Shown in pieces: positions 17,806 through 26,216 of a DNA stretch of 64,000 nucleotides. The number at the start of each line of letters is the position of its first letter. The first letter of the stretch is position 1. This stretch comes from Sphingomonas sp. URHD0057 (GTDB lineage Bacteria; Pseudomonadota; Alphaproteobacteria; Sphingomonadales; Sphingomonadaceae). Position numbers and translations under genes: made by a program. The stretch is from the NCBI RefSeq assembly GCF_000620665.1, contig NZ_KK211162.1, forward strand, positions 434,001 to 498,000, read 5' to 3'. Below the pieces are notes generated by a model, which was not told the origin of the DNA, searched no databases, and saw only the letters and a program-made list of their open reading frames with translations.

Positions 17806-17829
17806 GTCTGCTTTCCGCCCGTTGCGGAC
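17806..17829. repeat. 24-bp palindromic repeat, copy 2
   Basis: GTCTGCTTTCCGCCC-GTTGCGGAC, two substitutions from copy 1 and in the same orientation, seven bases after the stop of the 56-aa ORF. Confidence 0.65.
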
Positions 17830-17977
17830 GTCAGCGCCCCGCCCAGTCTGATCTCCGCATCGCCAGTCTCGGACCGGACAGCGAGGGGCAGTTTTGCCGC
17901 CCGGCGTCGGATCGCGTATAGCGTTGGCGGGGGATTGCTCGGTGCCCCCTGCACTCCAAATCGCAGGGAGGACGAGC

Positions 17978-18280
17978 ATGAACATGGCATTTGCAGCAAT
18001 GATGGGCTGGTGCGGCACGATGTGGCCGGGCTGGTTCCTGTGGTGGTTGATCCACCATGGCGGCCGGCCGCCGATCCCCGATCCCGAGCCCTGGTGGCGC
18101 AACCTCGTTCGCGGGGTGATCGGGGCCATCGGCGGCATCGGGGCGGTGACCGTCATCGGTCCCGATTTCCCCAATCCGGGCCTGGTCGGCACGGGTGTCC
18201 TGGCGTTCTTCGGCGGCGTCTTTCTCGGCAGCCTCGCCGACAGCGTGATGGCTGCGGGACGCGGGCAAATACGCGGATAA
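17978..18280 (+). CDS. Small membrane protein, unknown function
   Basis: 100 aa. The start is set by CAGGGAGGA eight bases before ATG 17978; the open frame runs back to 17894, but that part looks non-coding. A Trp/Met-rich helix (residues about 3-27) is followed by PPIPDPEPWWRN and a Gly-rich pair of helices (about 46-62 and 72-93, with GVIGAIGGIGAV and GTGVLAFFGGVFLGSLAD). Similar short GIGG-rich proteins occur in sphingomonads without assigned role. Confidence 0.65.
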   Translation: MNMAFAAMMGWCGTMWPGWFLWWLIHHGGRPPIPDPEPWWRNLVRGVIGAIGGIGAVTVIGPDFPNPGLVGTGVLAFFGGVFLGSLADSVMAAGRGQIRG

Positions 18281-18294
18281 TCGGTTGCGTGCGG

Positions 18295-18323
18295 GCGGGG
18301 CGGCGAAACACTCGCCGTCCCGC
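18295..18323. terminator. Bidirectional hairpin between convergent genes
   Basis: GCGGGGCGGCGA, loop AACAC, TCGCCGTCCCGC: a 12-bp stem with one G-T pair, lying between two convergent stops (18280 and 18333). No T-run follows on either side. Confidence 0.45.
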
Positions 18324-18332
18324 TTCCGCGGC

Positions 18333-19505
18333 TCAACCGCCTCGAGAATGCGCGGTATTGGCGCCAATGGCATGCGCCTTCGAGCGCGCGGTCAGCCAGG
18401 CACGCAGCGGTTCATCGATGTAGCGCAACACCAGATAGGACGTTGCAACCAGCGTCACCATGAACAAGGCCAGCGCGGGGCCGGCCAAGCCGCTCGCCAC
18501 CACCGTGAACAGGAACGGCACGATCAACAGGAACGCGAGCGGAAAATGGAGGACGTAAATGGGATAGGACAGGACGCCGCTCAGTAACATCGTCCGTCGC
18601 GCAATCCCATAGAGATTGTCGTTCGTGCTCGCGGCGACCAACAGCGGCATTCCCATCGTGATCGAAGCGAAATCGAACGCGGCGTCGAACCTGGTCGGAG
18701 GCGCGAGCAGGACCGCGCACAGAATTGTCACCGCCATCACGGGCGACAGCCTGAGTGACGTCAGCCTGCCGTCGCGGAACGCGCGGCTCACCAACACGCC
18801 GGCAAAGAATGGGTAGAGCACGCGTCCCGCCGAAAGGCCGATCGTGTCCGATTCCCACACGCGGCCGATCCCGCCGCTCATGCTTAACAAGACGAGCAGG
18901 ATGCCGAGCCCGGCCACGAGCAGAGCTTGCAGCCGGACACGGGTCAAAGCCGGCGCGATGAACGAATAGAGGATGTTGACCCAATATTCCGCGAAGAGCG
19001 ACCACACCGGCCCGTTGAGCGGAAACGCGGCAGGCGCGGAAAGCGTGTGAAACGGAATGAACAAGGAGGCCGCGACCAGGGCCCACAGGATGGCTCCAGC
19101 GCCCGTGCCCGTGCCCGACCAGCCCTCGATGATGACGATGGTTGCGGTCAGGACCGCGCCCAGGATCACCATCGGTTGCAGACGGATGGCGCGCCTGATG
19201 AAGAACTCGCCCGGCGTCATGGTCGTCTGCAGTCTAGCCTCGTAGACCTGGGCGATGACGAAGCCGCTCAGGACGAAAAAGAAATCGACGGCCAAATGGG
19301 CGTGGGGAAGCACGCCGAAACCGAGCACTTCGCTGATGTGGCCGAAGGCGACGATCAGCGCCGCAACGCCCCTCAAGCCATCGAGCATCACAAAGCGGTG
19401 ACCAGTCGACACGCGCAACTCCCGATTGATCAAGGGCCGGTTGCGGCCAAGAGCCTCCGGGACAGTTCGAATTTCGCCGAGCGAGACCCGAGCCATCCAG
19501 TTCAA
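18333..19505 (-). CDS. Acyltransferase family 3 (OafA-like) membrane protein
   Basis: 390 aa. After an unusually long N-terminal lead (about 35 residues), the core begins RFVMLDGLRGVAALIVAFGH with the catalytic His, HLAVDFFFVLSGFVIAQVYE, RRAIRLQPM and about ten membrane helices; the C terminus is RYIDEPLRAWL. ATG starts inside the lead (for example MLDGLRG) could give a shorter protein. It would transfer an acyl group to a cell-surface saccharide. No glycan genes lie next to it. Confidence 0.85.
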   Translation of the reverse strand: MNWMARVSLGEIRTVPEALGRNRPLINRELRVSTGHRFVMLDGLRGVAALIVAFGHISEVLGFGVLPHAHLAVDFFFVLSGFVIAQVYEARLQTTMTPGEFFIRRAIRLQPMVILGAVLTATIVIIEGWSGTGTGAGAILWALVAASLFIPFHTLSAPAAFPLNGPVWSLFAEYWVNILYSFIAPALTRVRLQALLVAGLGILLVLLSMSGGIGRVWESDTIGLSAGRVLYPFFAGVLVSRAFRDGRLTSLRLSPVMAVTILCAVLLAPPTRFDAAFDFASITMGMPLLVAASTNDNLYGIARRTMLLSGVLSYPIYVLHFPLAFLLIVPFLFTVVASGLAGPALALFMVTLVATSYLVLRYIDEPLRAWLTARSKAHAIGANTAHSRGG

Positions 19506-19559
19506 GCAGGCTAGGACTTTACGGTTGAGGTGGCGTTAACGTCACCGGTTCGCGCATCT

Positions 19560-20111
19560 CTAATCGGCACCGAGAAGCGCCAGCGCCGAGGCGCGGCTGC
19601 TCCGGTGGAGCGCGGCCGCAAGATCGTCGGGCGCGGCGTGGGCGTGGCCGCGCAGCCAGCTTTCAACCAGCGACAATTGCGCCTCGGCGAGATGAATCGC
19701 GGCGAGGCGGGAAGGAAGCGGCCCTTGCGGTCCGATCGTCTTCAACCGGCTTTCGATGAGGTCGGTTTGGTTGCGCGAAAGCACCTTGCGCGCCTGGCCC
19801 GAGAAGATCGCGTCGGTCAGGCGCCGGTTCGACCACAAATGCTCGAGCACCTCCACCAGCCGGCCCGGCGGCTGGTCGGACGCGATGCAGTCGGCGACGA
19901 CCGCGAATATGCGGGTCATGCAGGCGCGCAAGACATCCTCCTTGTCGGAGAAATGCTCGTAGAAAGTGGAGCGGGCCAGTTGCGCTTCTTCGACCACCTT
20001 CTTGACCGAGACGCTTTCGAAGCCGTGGGCGAACACCAGGCGCGTGAACGCCTTCATGATTTGGGCGCGCGTCTGGTCGCTGCGCCGTGCCGGATGTGCC
20101 GGACAATTCAT
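19560..20111 (-). CDS. TetR-family transcriptional regulator
   Basis: 183 aa from ATG 20111; the open frame extends to 20903, but that part is antisense to the secreted protein gene. The HTH is AQIMKAFTRLVFAHGFESVSV, then KKVVEEAQLARSTFYEHFSD and KEDVLRACM, followed by a helical ligand domain. It is divergent from the secreted protein gene at 20208 with 96 bp between starts, so it probably regulates that gene and itself. Confidence 0.85.
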   Translation of the reverse strand: MNCPAHPARRSDQTRAQIMKAFTRLVFAHGFESVSVKKVVEEAQLARSTFYEHFSDKEDVLRACMTRIFAVVADCIASDQPPGRLVEVLEHLWSNRRLTDAIFSGQARKVLSRNQTDLIESRLKTIGPQGPLPSRLAAIHLAEAQLSLVESWLRGHAHAAPDDLAAALHRSSRASALALLGAD

Positions 20112-20207
20112 GCCCAATGTCCGCCTGATCGTTCCCTGATCGAAATCGCGGCCCTTTCCTAAGCGCGTGTGGCTAGCGAAGCGACGAGTTTTCGACAGGA
20201 GACAAGG

Positions 20208-20789
20208 ATGCGATTCTCGATTGCGATTGCGACGGCTTTGCTGGCCGTGCCTGCCGCCGCCCAACAGCCGGCGCCCCAACCACAGATGCGGATCGATGCC
20301 CCGACCATGATCGCCAGCCCGTATGGAGCGTACGAGTTCCTCATCGGGGACTGGTATTCCAAGCCGAGCGGCGGCCCGGACATCTCGATCCATCAGAAAT
20401 TCGAATACGGCCCGAAGCAATCGTACATCTTCTACACCACCCTGACCCGCGAAGGCGGCAAGCCCGAGGCGGTGCATTTCGAGGGCATGGCGGTGTGGAA
20501 CGGCAAGACCAAAAACCTCGACTATGTGGTGACCAGCGAGCCCGGCTCCGGAGCCCAGGAGCAAGGGACCATGCACGCGGAAGCCGACGGGTCGATCGTT
20601 CGCGATGTCCTCCTCACGCGCGCAGACGGCAATCAGTCCCAGTTCCGCCAACGTTTCTGGAAGGTTGGCGAAACCACGGTGATGACGTCGCTGATGCGCA
20701 AGATCGCGACGGGCTGGGAGCCGAACTTCCCCGGCAGCGAGAAGATCGAGATGAGCCGCACGCTCGCTCCAACTTCCGCCTCGCGCTGA
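20208..20789 (+). CDS. Secreted protein, DUF1579-like
   Basis: 193 aa with a signal peptide (MRFSIAIATALLAVPAAAQQ, cleavage near AAA-QQ). The mature part has YEFLIGDWYSKPSG, a run of beta strands (FEYGPKQSYIFYTTL; FEGMAVWNGKTKNLDYVV) and MTSLMRKIATGWEP. This is the layout of small beta-barrel (lipocalin/DUF1579-type) proteins that carry 'LxGxW' near the start. The ligand is unknown. ATG is preceded by AGGAGACAAGG. It is divergent from tetR at 20111. Confidence 0.65.
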   Translation: MRFSIAIATALLAVPAAAQQPAPQPQMRIDAPTMIASPYGAYEFLIGDWYSKPSGGPDISIHQKFEYGPKQSYIFYTTLTREGGKPEAVHFEGMAVWNGKTKNLDYVVTSEPGSGAQEQGTMHAEADGSIVRDVLLTRADGNQSQFRQRFWKVGETTVMTSLMRKIATGWEPNFPGSEKIEMSRTLAPTSASR

Positions 20790-20860
20790 CGGCAACGTCC
20801 TTGGAGCCATGACGAGCGGCTGATAGGCTCCGCTCGCCGTGTTGGCCGAGCGGGGGTGGG

Positions 20861-21652
20861 ATGGTCGGGTTCTTCTATGGCTTGCCAATCTGGGCGGCGA
20901 CAATGCTCGTGCTCGGCCTTTCGCTGGCGGTCGGTCTCGGCAGCAGTTTCGGCCTGCGCCACGCCTTTCGCCTGCACTCGTCCGACGACGAGATGGAGGC
21001 CGCGGTCAGCCTGATGCAGGTGGTCGCGGCCTATATCGGCATCCTCATCGCATTTGCCGGCGTCCAGGTCTGGCAGGACTTCGCGGACGCCGAGAATGCG
21101 GTGCACCGGGAGGCGGCGTCGGCGGCCGAGCTCTACCGCGACCTCGCGGTTTATGGCGAGGCGACCATCCCCGCGCGGCAGGAGTTGCGGACCTACACCG
21201 CCAGCATCCTCAAGGACGAATGGCCGCTCCTCGCGCAGGGCAAGCCGAGCGGAAGGACCGAGGTCCAGCTGTTCCGGTTGTTCAGCGCAATCGGCCGGCT
21301 CCAGCCGGGCACCGAGCGCGAGAGCGCGATCTTCGCCGAGGTCTTCCGCAACCTCAACGAGCTGGTCGGTTTGAGGCGGGACCGCCTGATCCACAGCGAA
21401 TCCGGGATGCCGGTGATCCTGTGGATCGTGGGGCTGGTCGGCTCGGTGCTGATCGTCGCTTATACCGCGACATTCCCGCGCACGCGGACCAACCTCCTGA
21501 TGGTCTCCGGGATCTCGATCGCGCTCGGCCTGGTGTTCCTGTTCATCCTCGTCGTCGATCGCCCGTTCATGGGTGAGTTCAGCGTCAGCAACGCCGAGCT
21601 GAAGACGCTGTCGGCGAAATTCGACCTGATCGATCGGATGAGCGGTCCCTAG
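20861..21652 (+). CDS. DUF4239 (bestrophin-like) membrane protein
   Basis: 263 aa. Two N-terminal membrane helices (about 7-30 and 46-66), a soluble helical middle with HREAASAAELYRDLAVYGE and FAEVFRNLNELVGLRRDRL, then two C-terminal helices (about 187-205, 211-235). The pattern, including the WQDFADAENAVHREA stretch after helix 2, is that of DUF4239 proteins, whose function is not established. Its stop overlaps the convergent glycosyltransferase stop. Confidence 0.75.
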   Translation: MVGFFYGLPIWAATMLVLGLSLAVGLGSSFGLRHAFRLHSSDDEMEAAVSLMQVVAAYIGILIAFAGVQVWQDFADAENAVHREAASAAELYRDLAVYGEATIPARQELRTYTASILKDEWPLLAQGKPSGRTEVQLFRLFSAIGRLQPGTERESAIFAEVFRNLNELVGLRRDRLIHSESGMPVILWIVGLVGSVLIVAYTATFPRTRTNLLMVSGISIALGLVFLFILVVDRPFMGEFSVSNAELKTLSAKFDLIDRMSGP

Positions 21653-22761
21653 CGCGGCACGCCCTCGCGGGCGACAAGGCCAAGGGCCCGCGCGTGACTG
21701 TCGACGCCGGCCTGCAGCCGATAGCGCTCGACCCATGCGCGCACGCCCTCGATCCGCGATGGCTGCCGCAGTTCCGCGCGCACGGCGTCGGCGAACGCCT
21801 GAACGTCGTTGGGCGGGGTAAGGCGCCCGTAGCGGCCTTCGCCCAGGACCGCGCCGACCGCCGAGCTCGATCGCGTGGCGACCACCGGGCAGCCGCACGC
21901 CAGCGCCTCGAGCAGCACCGCGCCCTGGCCTTCCCATGACGAGCTCAGCAGCAAGGCCGCGGAGCGTCGCAGAAAGGGCACGGGATCCATGACGAACCCG
22001 TGGAAGCGCACGCGGCCGCCGATGCCAAGGTCGCTGACTTGGCGCTCGAGCGCGGAACGCTGTGGACCGTCACCGAGAACGTCGAGGGACCAGTCGGGAG
22101 CATCGATCCGGGCAAGGGCCGAGAGCATCAGTCCATAATTCTTCTGTGGCACGAGGCGGCCGATGGCGAGGAGCCGGCCGGGTTCGGCTTGGCGCGGCTG
22201 CTCGCCCGCGGCAATCATCGCGTCGGTCACATAGGGATTGTCGACCACCAGCACTTTCCGGGCGGTCGCCGGGTCGTCGATGCCGAGCTCGCCGCGAGCG
22301 CTCTCGGCGATCAGAAGGATCTTGCTCGCCTGGCGAAATGCGCGGCCATACCAACCGCGCCGGACCGCATTTTTAAGTCGGCCGGTGCCGGGCCGCTCGA
22401 CCGGATTGGTCATCTTCAGGATGAGCTCGCTGCCGGGCACGCGGGCCAGCGCGTGCGCCGTCGCGGCCAGCACGTGCATGTGATTGCCGGCCGAGATCAG
22501 CTTCGTCGGCCGCTCCCGGTGCAGCAAGCGAGCCAGTCTGCCGACGCCGAGCAACATCATTGCGCCGCGCCGAGCCATCAGATCCAAGCTCAGCAGCCGA
22601 ACACGCGGCTCGAGCATCGCCTCGTGGACACCGCCCCGCTGGCCAACGACCAAGGCGACGTCGATGCCGGCCTCGGCCAGGCCATTGACGACAAGCGTGG
22701 TCGCCCGCGCCGTTCCTCCGGTACCGAGGTCCGAAATCACGAAGAAAACTTTCTCGGTCAT
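21649..22761 (-). CDS. Glycosyltransferase family 4
   Basis: 370 aa from ATG 22761, which overlaps the stop of the next gene upstream (ATGA); the longer open frame to 23688 is out of register with that gene and not used. A GT-B fold is shown by the N-terminal VISDLGTGGTARATTLVVN and by the C-terminal donor site RLVPQKNYGLMLSALARI, SSWEGQGAVLLEALACGCPVVAT (E..G...EAL..G.PVV motif). It adds a sugar to a surface glycan at the cytoplasmic face. It is the distal gene of a leftward chain with the CDP-glycerol transferase-like and PLD-like genes. Confidence 0.88.
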   Translation of the reverse strand: MTEKVFFVISDLGTGGTARATTLVVNGLAEAGIDVALVVGQRGGVHEAMLEPRVRLLSLDLMARRGAMMLLGVGRLARLLHRERPTKLISAGNHMHVLAATAHALARVPGSELILKMTNPVERPGTGRLKNAVRRGWYGRAFRQASKILLIAESARGELGIDDPATARKVLVVDNPYVTDAMIAAGEQPRQAEPGRLLAIGRLVPQKNYGLMLSALARIDAPDWSLDVLGDGPQRSALERQVSDLGIGGRVRFHGFVMDPVPFLRRSAALLLSSSWEGQGAVLLEALACGCPVVATRSSSAVGAVLGEGRYGRLTPPNDVQAFADAVRAELRQPSRIEGVRAWVERYRLQAGVDSHARALGLVAREGVPR

Positions 22762-23927
22762 CCCGTGCGTTGTCTCAAAAATGCGAGGATCGCGTCGGCT
22801 GCCTGTGCGGCGGCGCCGGCCGCGCGGTCGATTGTCTCCGCGATGCGCGACGCCTGTTTCGCCAAATAGAGCGAATGGCGCGCGCGTGCATTGCGAATGG
22901 CGTCGATCGCCTGATCCGGGGCTTCGACGACGTCGCCGAGGTCCCAATTGGGAAAATCGGGATTGCTGCGCCAATCGAGCCCGTGGGCATTGAGGAAAAC
23001 ACACGGCTTGGGGCGATCGAGGAACTCGTACAGCTGGCTGCTGATGTCGCCGACGTAGATGTCCGCCGCGCTGGTGTAGCTCATGTCGAGCGAACGGCTG
23101 GAGCCGAGGTCGACGATCACCCGGTCCGGCACGGCCAGCCGCTCCCATCGCCGCCACAGGAACCGCGGCCGGCGGTTGAAGAGCTTGACGTGCGGAGCGA
23201 CGATCAGGTTGAATTCGCCGGTGCGCGCGGCATGATCGATCAGCGGGCGCGCGAAGCGCTCCCACGAGCGAAGCGCGCGCTTCGAATGCGGATTGAACAG
23301 GACGACGGGCCGGTCGTTGCGAAACAGCGGGTCTCGCCGCTGGGCGAGGCGCTCGGCAGCCTCGAACTTGGGATATCCTGCGACGACGTAATGGCCGGGC
23401 CGGATCATGCCGGTGTCGAGCAACCGTTGCTCGTCCTTGCGGTTGGCAACGACCACGAAATCGAACTTCAGATATTTGTCGCTGTACGAGGCGGCGCGCC
23501 CGCCAATGCCGTGATTGACGTAAATCATCGCGGTGCGCGGCGACAGAGCCGAGCGGAGGATGCCGGCATGGTCGGTCGGGGTCACGATCGCGTCGTAGCC
23601 GGCGAGCAGTGCGACGTTTCGCTTGTCGCGCATAACGTGGGTCTTGAGCGTTCCGAGGACCGACAATCGCTGCAGTGCCGCGACCCACGCCGGAGTCTTG
23701 AGGAGTCGTCGGGAAATCCCGAGATCGCGATCGTCGCGCGCAAGCCGGTCGAGCTCGTCGAACGTCGCGGGTAAGGACGACACCAGGTCCACCACCACAC
23801 CGGGACGCTCAGCCAATTGCCACGCAATGTCGGCGACATGGTGAGCCTGATAGGGCTCGGCTCCGATGAGAACGCCGACGCGAAGCGACGGCGATGCCGA
23901 ATTCACGCGGGCGCTGCGACGGGCCAT
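22758..23927 (-). CDS. CDP-glycerol glycerophosphotransferase-like protein
   Basis: 389 aa from ATG 23927. Key stretches are VNHGIGGRAASYSDKYLKFD, FNPHSKRALRSWERF, and the C-terminal YVGDISSQLYEFLDRPKPCVFL, which match the TagF/TagB-like (Glyphos_transf) fold: the HG near the N side, the HSK middle motif and the GD(I/V)SS..YEFL motif. TagF-type enzymes transfer glycerol-phosphate or other polyol phosphates from CDP donors; in a Gram-negative this probably decorates an extracellular or LPS glycan. It overlaps GT4 downstream by four bases and follows the PLD-like gene by ten. Confidence 0.75.
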   Translation of the reverse strand: MARRSARVNSASPSLRVGVLIGAEPYQAHHVADIAWQLAERPGVVVDLVSSLPATFDELDRLARDDRDLGISRRLLKTPAWVAALQRLSVLGTLKTHVMRDKRNVALLAGYDAIVTPTDHAGILRSALSPRTAMIYVNHGIGGRAASYSDKYLKFDFVVVANRKDEQRLLDTGMIRPGHYVVAGYPKFEAAERLAQRRDPLFRNDRPVVLFNPHSKRALRSWERFARPLIDHAARTGEFNLIVAPHVKLFNRRPRFLWRRWERLAVPDRVIVDLGSSRSLDMSYTSAADIYVGDISSQLYEFLDRPKPCVFLNAHGLDWRSNPDFPNWDLGDVVEAPDQAIDAIRNARARHSLYLAKQASRIAETIDRAAGAAAQAADAILAFLRQRTG

Positions 23928-23937
23928 AACGTGGCCA

Positions 23938-24984
23938 TTAGGTTGCGGCGCAAGCGGCGGCCAGTTCCTTCCAGTGCAGATCGAGCTCGGCCCAGACCTC
24001 GCGATCTCGCGACAGCAGCAATGTCTCGTAGTTGAGCCAGCGCGAAGTCTTGGTGAGATTGTAGCTGCCGAACGCCGACCACCGCTCACCGCCGCTTTGC
24101 GCGAGGATGAATTTGCAATGCATCGGCGCGCCCGCGCAATCGCCCAGCCGGCGTACAGAAACTCCAGCCTCGGACAGTTCCCGCTCCATGCTGCGCGGCG
24201 AGCGCCGCCCGGCGCCGCCAGTGATCACTTCCACATGCACATTGCGGTGGGCCAGCTTATCGAGGACCTTCGCGACTGAGCGATCCCGGATATGAGAGGC
24301 CGCAATTCGCACGGTTGATCGCTCCGGGAGCGCCTCGAGGCGCTCGGTCAGCACGTCACCTCCGGGCCGCGGGAACAGGAACAGCTGGCACGTCGCGCCG
24401 CTAATGTCGTTCGGCTGCGCGCGCATTCGCCACTGGAGCGCAAGCGGGCTTCGATGGAGGGAGCGGACCCAGTCGAACAGGCTTGTCACGACGACGGGGT
24501 CGGCGATCTCCACCAGCAGATTGTCGCCCCGGTCCTGATCGCCGATCCTGGCAATAATCGCCGAATCCTCCGGGTCGTTTCCCGACGGGTTGAAGGATCC
24601 AAGCAGCGCCACCGGCCGCGGATGCGAGAAGCCGTAGATTTTGCCATGAAGATGAAGCGGGATCGGGTGATGGACTACCCGGAGCCGGTCGCCGATCGCG
24701 CTTTTCAGGCGGCGAATCACGGCTTCGTTCGCTGATCCTGTGCGCGGTTTCCCCTCTATGCAGAGAGTGAGGCGAACGCCGCGTCGATGCGCTCGTACCA
24801 ATGCTTCCGCCAAAGCTTCATCACGAAAGTAGTAGGTCGCCCATAGGATCGATCCGCCCTCTGGCACGGCGTCAATCCGCTGTTCCAGGAGATTGCGAAG
24901 GAAGCGGGGCGCGCGGTCCGATCCCCCGAAATAGACCGTTGGGTCCGGGGTCGGCCGATGAACTGCACGGTTTGCGGTGGCCAC
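23938..24984 (-). CDS. Phospholipase D-like protein with incomplete HKD motifs
   Basis: 348 aa. Two PLD half-motifs are present: HLHGKIYGF...LLGSFNPSG (H113, K115, then GSFN 129-132) and MHCKFIL...FGSYNLTKTS (H289, K291, then GSYN 306-309). In both, the Asp four positions after the Lys in HxKx4D is missing (Ser and Gln instead). Hydrolase or transferase action is still possible because His and Lys are kept. It may act on phosphodiester-linked polymer or lipid, given the CDP-glycerol transferase-like gene next door. It reads leftward from a repeat-bearing promoter region shared with the GT2 gene. Confidence 0.72.
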   Translation of the reverse strand: MATANRAVHRPTPDPTVYFGGSDRAPRFLRNLLEQRIDAVPEGGSILWATYYFRDEALAEALVRAHRRGVRLTLCIEGKPRTGSANEAVIRRLKSAIGDRLRVVHHPIPLHLHGKIYGFSHPRPVALLGSFNPSGNDPEDSAIIARIGDQDRGDNLLVEIADPVVVTSLFDWVRSLHRSPLALQWRMRAQPNDISGATCQLFLFPRPGGDVLTERLEALPERSTVRIAASHIRDRSVAKVLDKLAHRNVHVEVITGGAGRRSPRSMERELSEAGVSVRRLGDCAGAPMHCKFILAQSGGERWSAFGSYNLTKTSRWLNYETLLLSRDREVWAELDLHWKELAAACAAT

Positions 24985-25001
24985 ATTCTATCCTGAAACT
25001 T

Positions 25002-25111
25002 GCCCCGCTGAAATAGACCGGCGACCAAGACAGTGACGTTACAAATTCCCCATGTTGCCCGGTGGAATAGACCAGGCGCCAGCGCAACGTCCGTTACAAA
25101 TTCCCCATGTC
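25002..25111. repeat. Two-unit tandem repeat of 55 bp
   Basis: Unit 1 is 25002-25056 and unit 2 is 25057-25111. Both contain (G)AATAGACC near the start and end with the same 18 bases, GTTACAAATTCCCCATGT. A stretch CCCGAAATAGACCG at 24924-24937 inside the PLD-like gene resembles the unit head. The repeat fills the space between the divergent PLD-like (start 24984) and GT2 (start 25177) genes. Confidence 0.8.
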
Positions 25112-25176
25112 GATTGTGTCGGTCCGGCTCCGTTTCCATCTGCGCGCCGCTGACCTGAACCTTCGAGTGTCTTGCA

Positions 25177-26214
25177 ATGCCTTCCCCGTTAGTTTCCCTG
25201 ATCGTGCCGGTCTACAATCGGGCGCCGGTGATCGGCGATGCGATTTCCAGCGTCGTTCACCAGTCGTTGCAGGACCTTGAAATTGTCCTGGTCGACGACG
25301 GCTCCAGCGACGGTTCAGCCGAGGCCGCGCTCGGGGCCGGGGGAAGATGCGTGCGCGTCATCCGCCATGATCGGAACCTGGGCATCCCGGCAGCGCGCAA
25401 CACCGGACTCGAAGCCGCTCGCGGCCGATTCATCGCCTGGCTCGACAGCGACGACACTGCCCGCCCGGACCGGCTCGCGCATCAGGTCCGGTTTCTAAGC
25501 GACCATCCGGAGGTCGCGCTCGTCGGAGGCTGTACCGGGCGAATGGATTGGCACGGCCGGCGGTCGGGCCGCGCTCGCATTCCTTTGTTTACGCCTGAGG
25601 CCTTGGCTCCGGGATTGCTGTTTCGGACCGCGCTCGCGCAGTCGACGGTCATGGGACGGGCGGCAACGTTGAAGCAGTTTCCTTACCGCGCCGAATTCCC
25701 GGTTTGCGAAGACCTCGACATGTTCATCCGCGCTTCGCAGCGCAATCGGATCGCCAGCATGCCCGATATCCTCGTCGATCGCCGCCTCCATGCCGGCCAG
25801 ATCGCAGAGATCGAAAGCGATCTCGTCAGGAGCCGGAAGCGCGTCCTCTTCCGCGAATTGCTCGGCAAGCTCGGGCTTGACCCGACGGACGAGGATCTGG
25901 ATCGGCACATCACTTTGGGCCGCGCCAAACACCATTTGCTACCCGATGGTTTCGGAGCGTGGGCTGAAGACTGGCTGACGAAGCTGCGCGACGCGAACCA
26001 GCGGGCGCGGGTCTATGATTCCGACGGGCTTGCACTGGCTTGCGCTCGCATGTGGCTCGGGCTTTGTCTGGCTTCGGCGCCGAGGAAAGGACCCGGTGCC
26101 GGCATCGATCGCCTGCTGCTTTCTCCGGTTGCTCGCGGCTTATTGACGCATGAGGGACGCGCGTGGGTTGCGCAGGCTCTGTGGGTCGCAGCTCGCCGCA
26201 ACCGACCAACCTAA
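25177..26214 (+). CDS. Glycosyltransferase family 2
   Basis: 345 aa. GT-A start PLVSLIVPVYNRAPVIGDAI, then LEIVLVDDGSSDGS, GIPAARNTGLEAARGRFIAW and the LDSDD metal-binding motif at about 88-92; a second acidic site EDLDMF follows. It would use a nucleotide-sugar to extend a surface glycan. It is divergent from the PLD-like/CDP-glycerol transferase/GT4 chain across a 55-bp tandem repeat and probably belongs to the same glycan locus. Confidence 0.9.
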   Translation: MPSPLVSLIVPVYNRAPVIGDAISSVVHQSLQDLEIVLVDDGSSDGSAEAALGAGGRCVRVIRHDRNLGIPAARNTGLEAARGRFIAWLDSDDTARPDRLAHQVRFLSDHPEVALVGGCTGRMDWHGRRSGRARIPLFTPEALAPGLLFRTALAQSTVMGRAATLKQFPYRAEFPVCEDLDMFIRASQRNRIASMPDILVDRRLHAGQIAEIESDLVRSRKRVLFRELLGKLGLDPTDEDLDRHITLGRAKHHLLPDGFGAWAEDWLTKLRDANQRARVYDSDGLALACARMWLGLCLASAPRKGPGAGIDRLLLSPVARGLLTHEGRAWVAQALWVAARRNRPT

Positions 26215-26216
26215 AA

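Noticed and set aside
19560-20903. 447-codon ORF for the TetR regulator
   Set aside because: The first 264 codons are antisense to the secreted protein gene; the TetR start at 20111 matches the HTH position.
22758-24089. Longer start (24089) for the CDP-glycerol transferase-like protein
   Set aside because: The extra N-terminal residues overlap the PLD-like gene and are Arg/Cys/Ser-rich without family support; ATG 23927 fits better.
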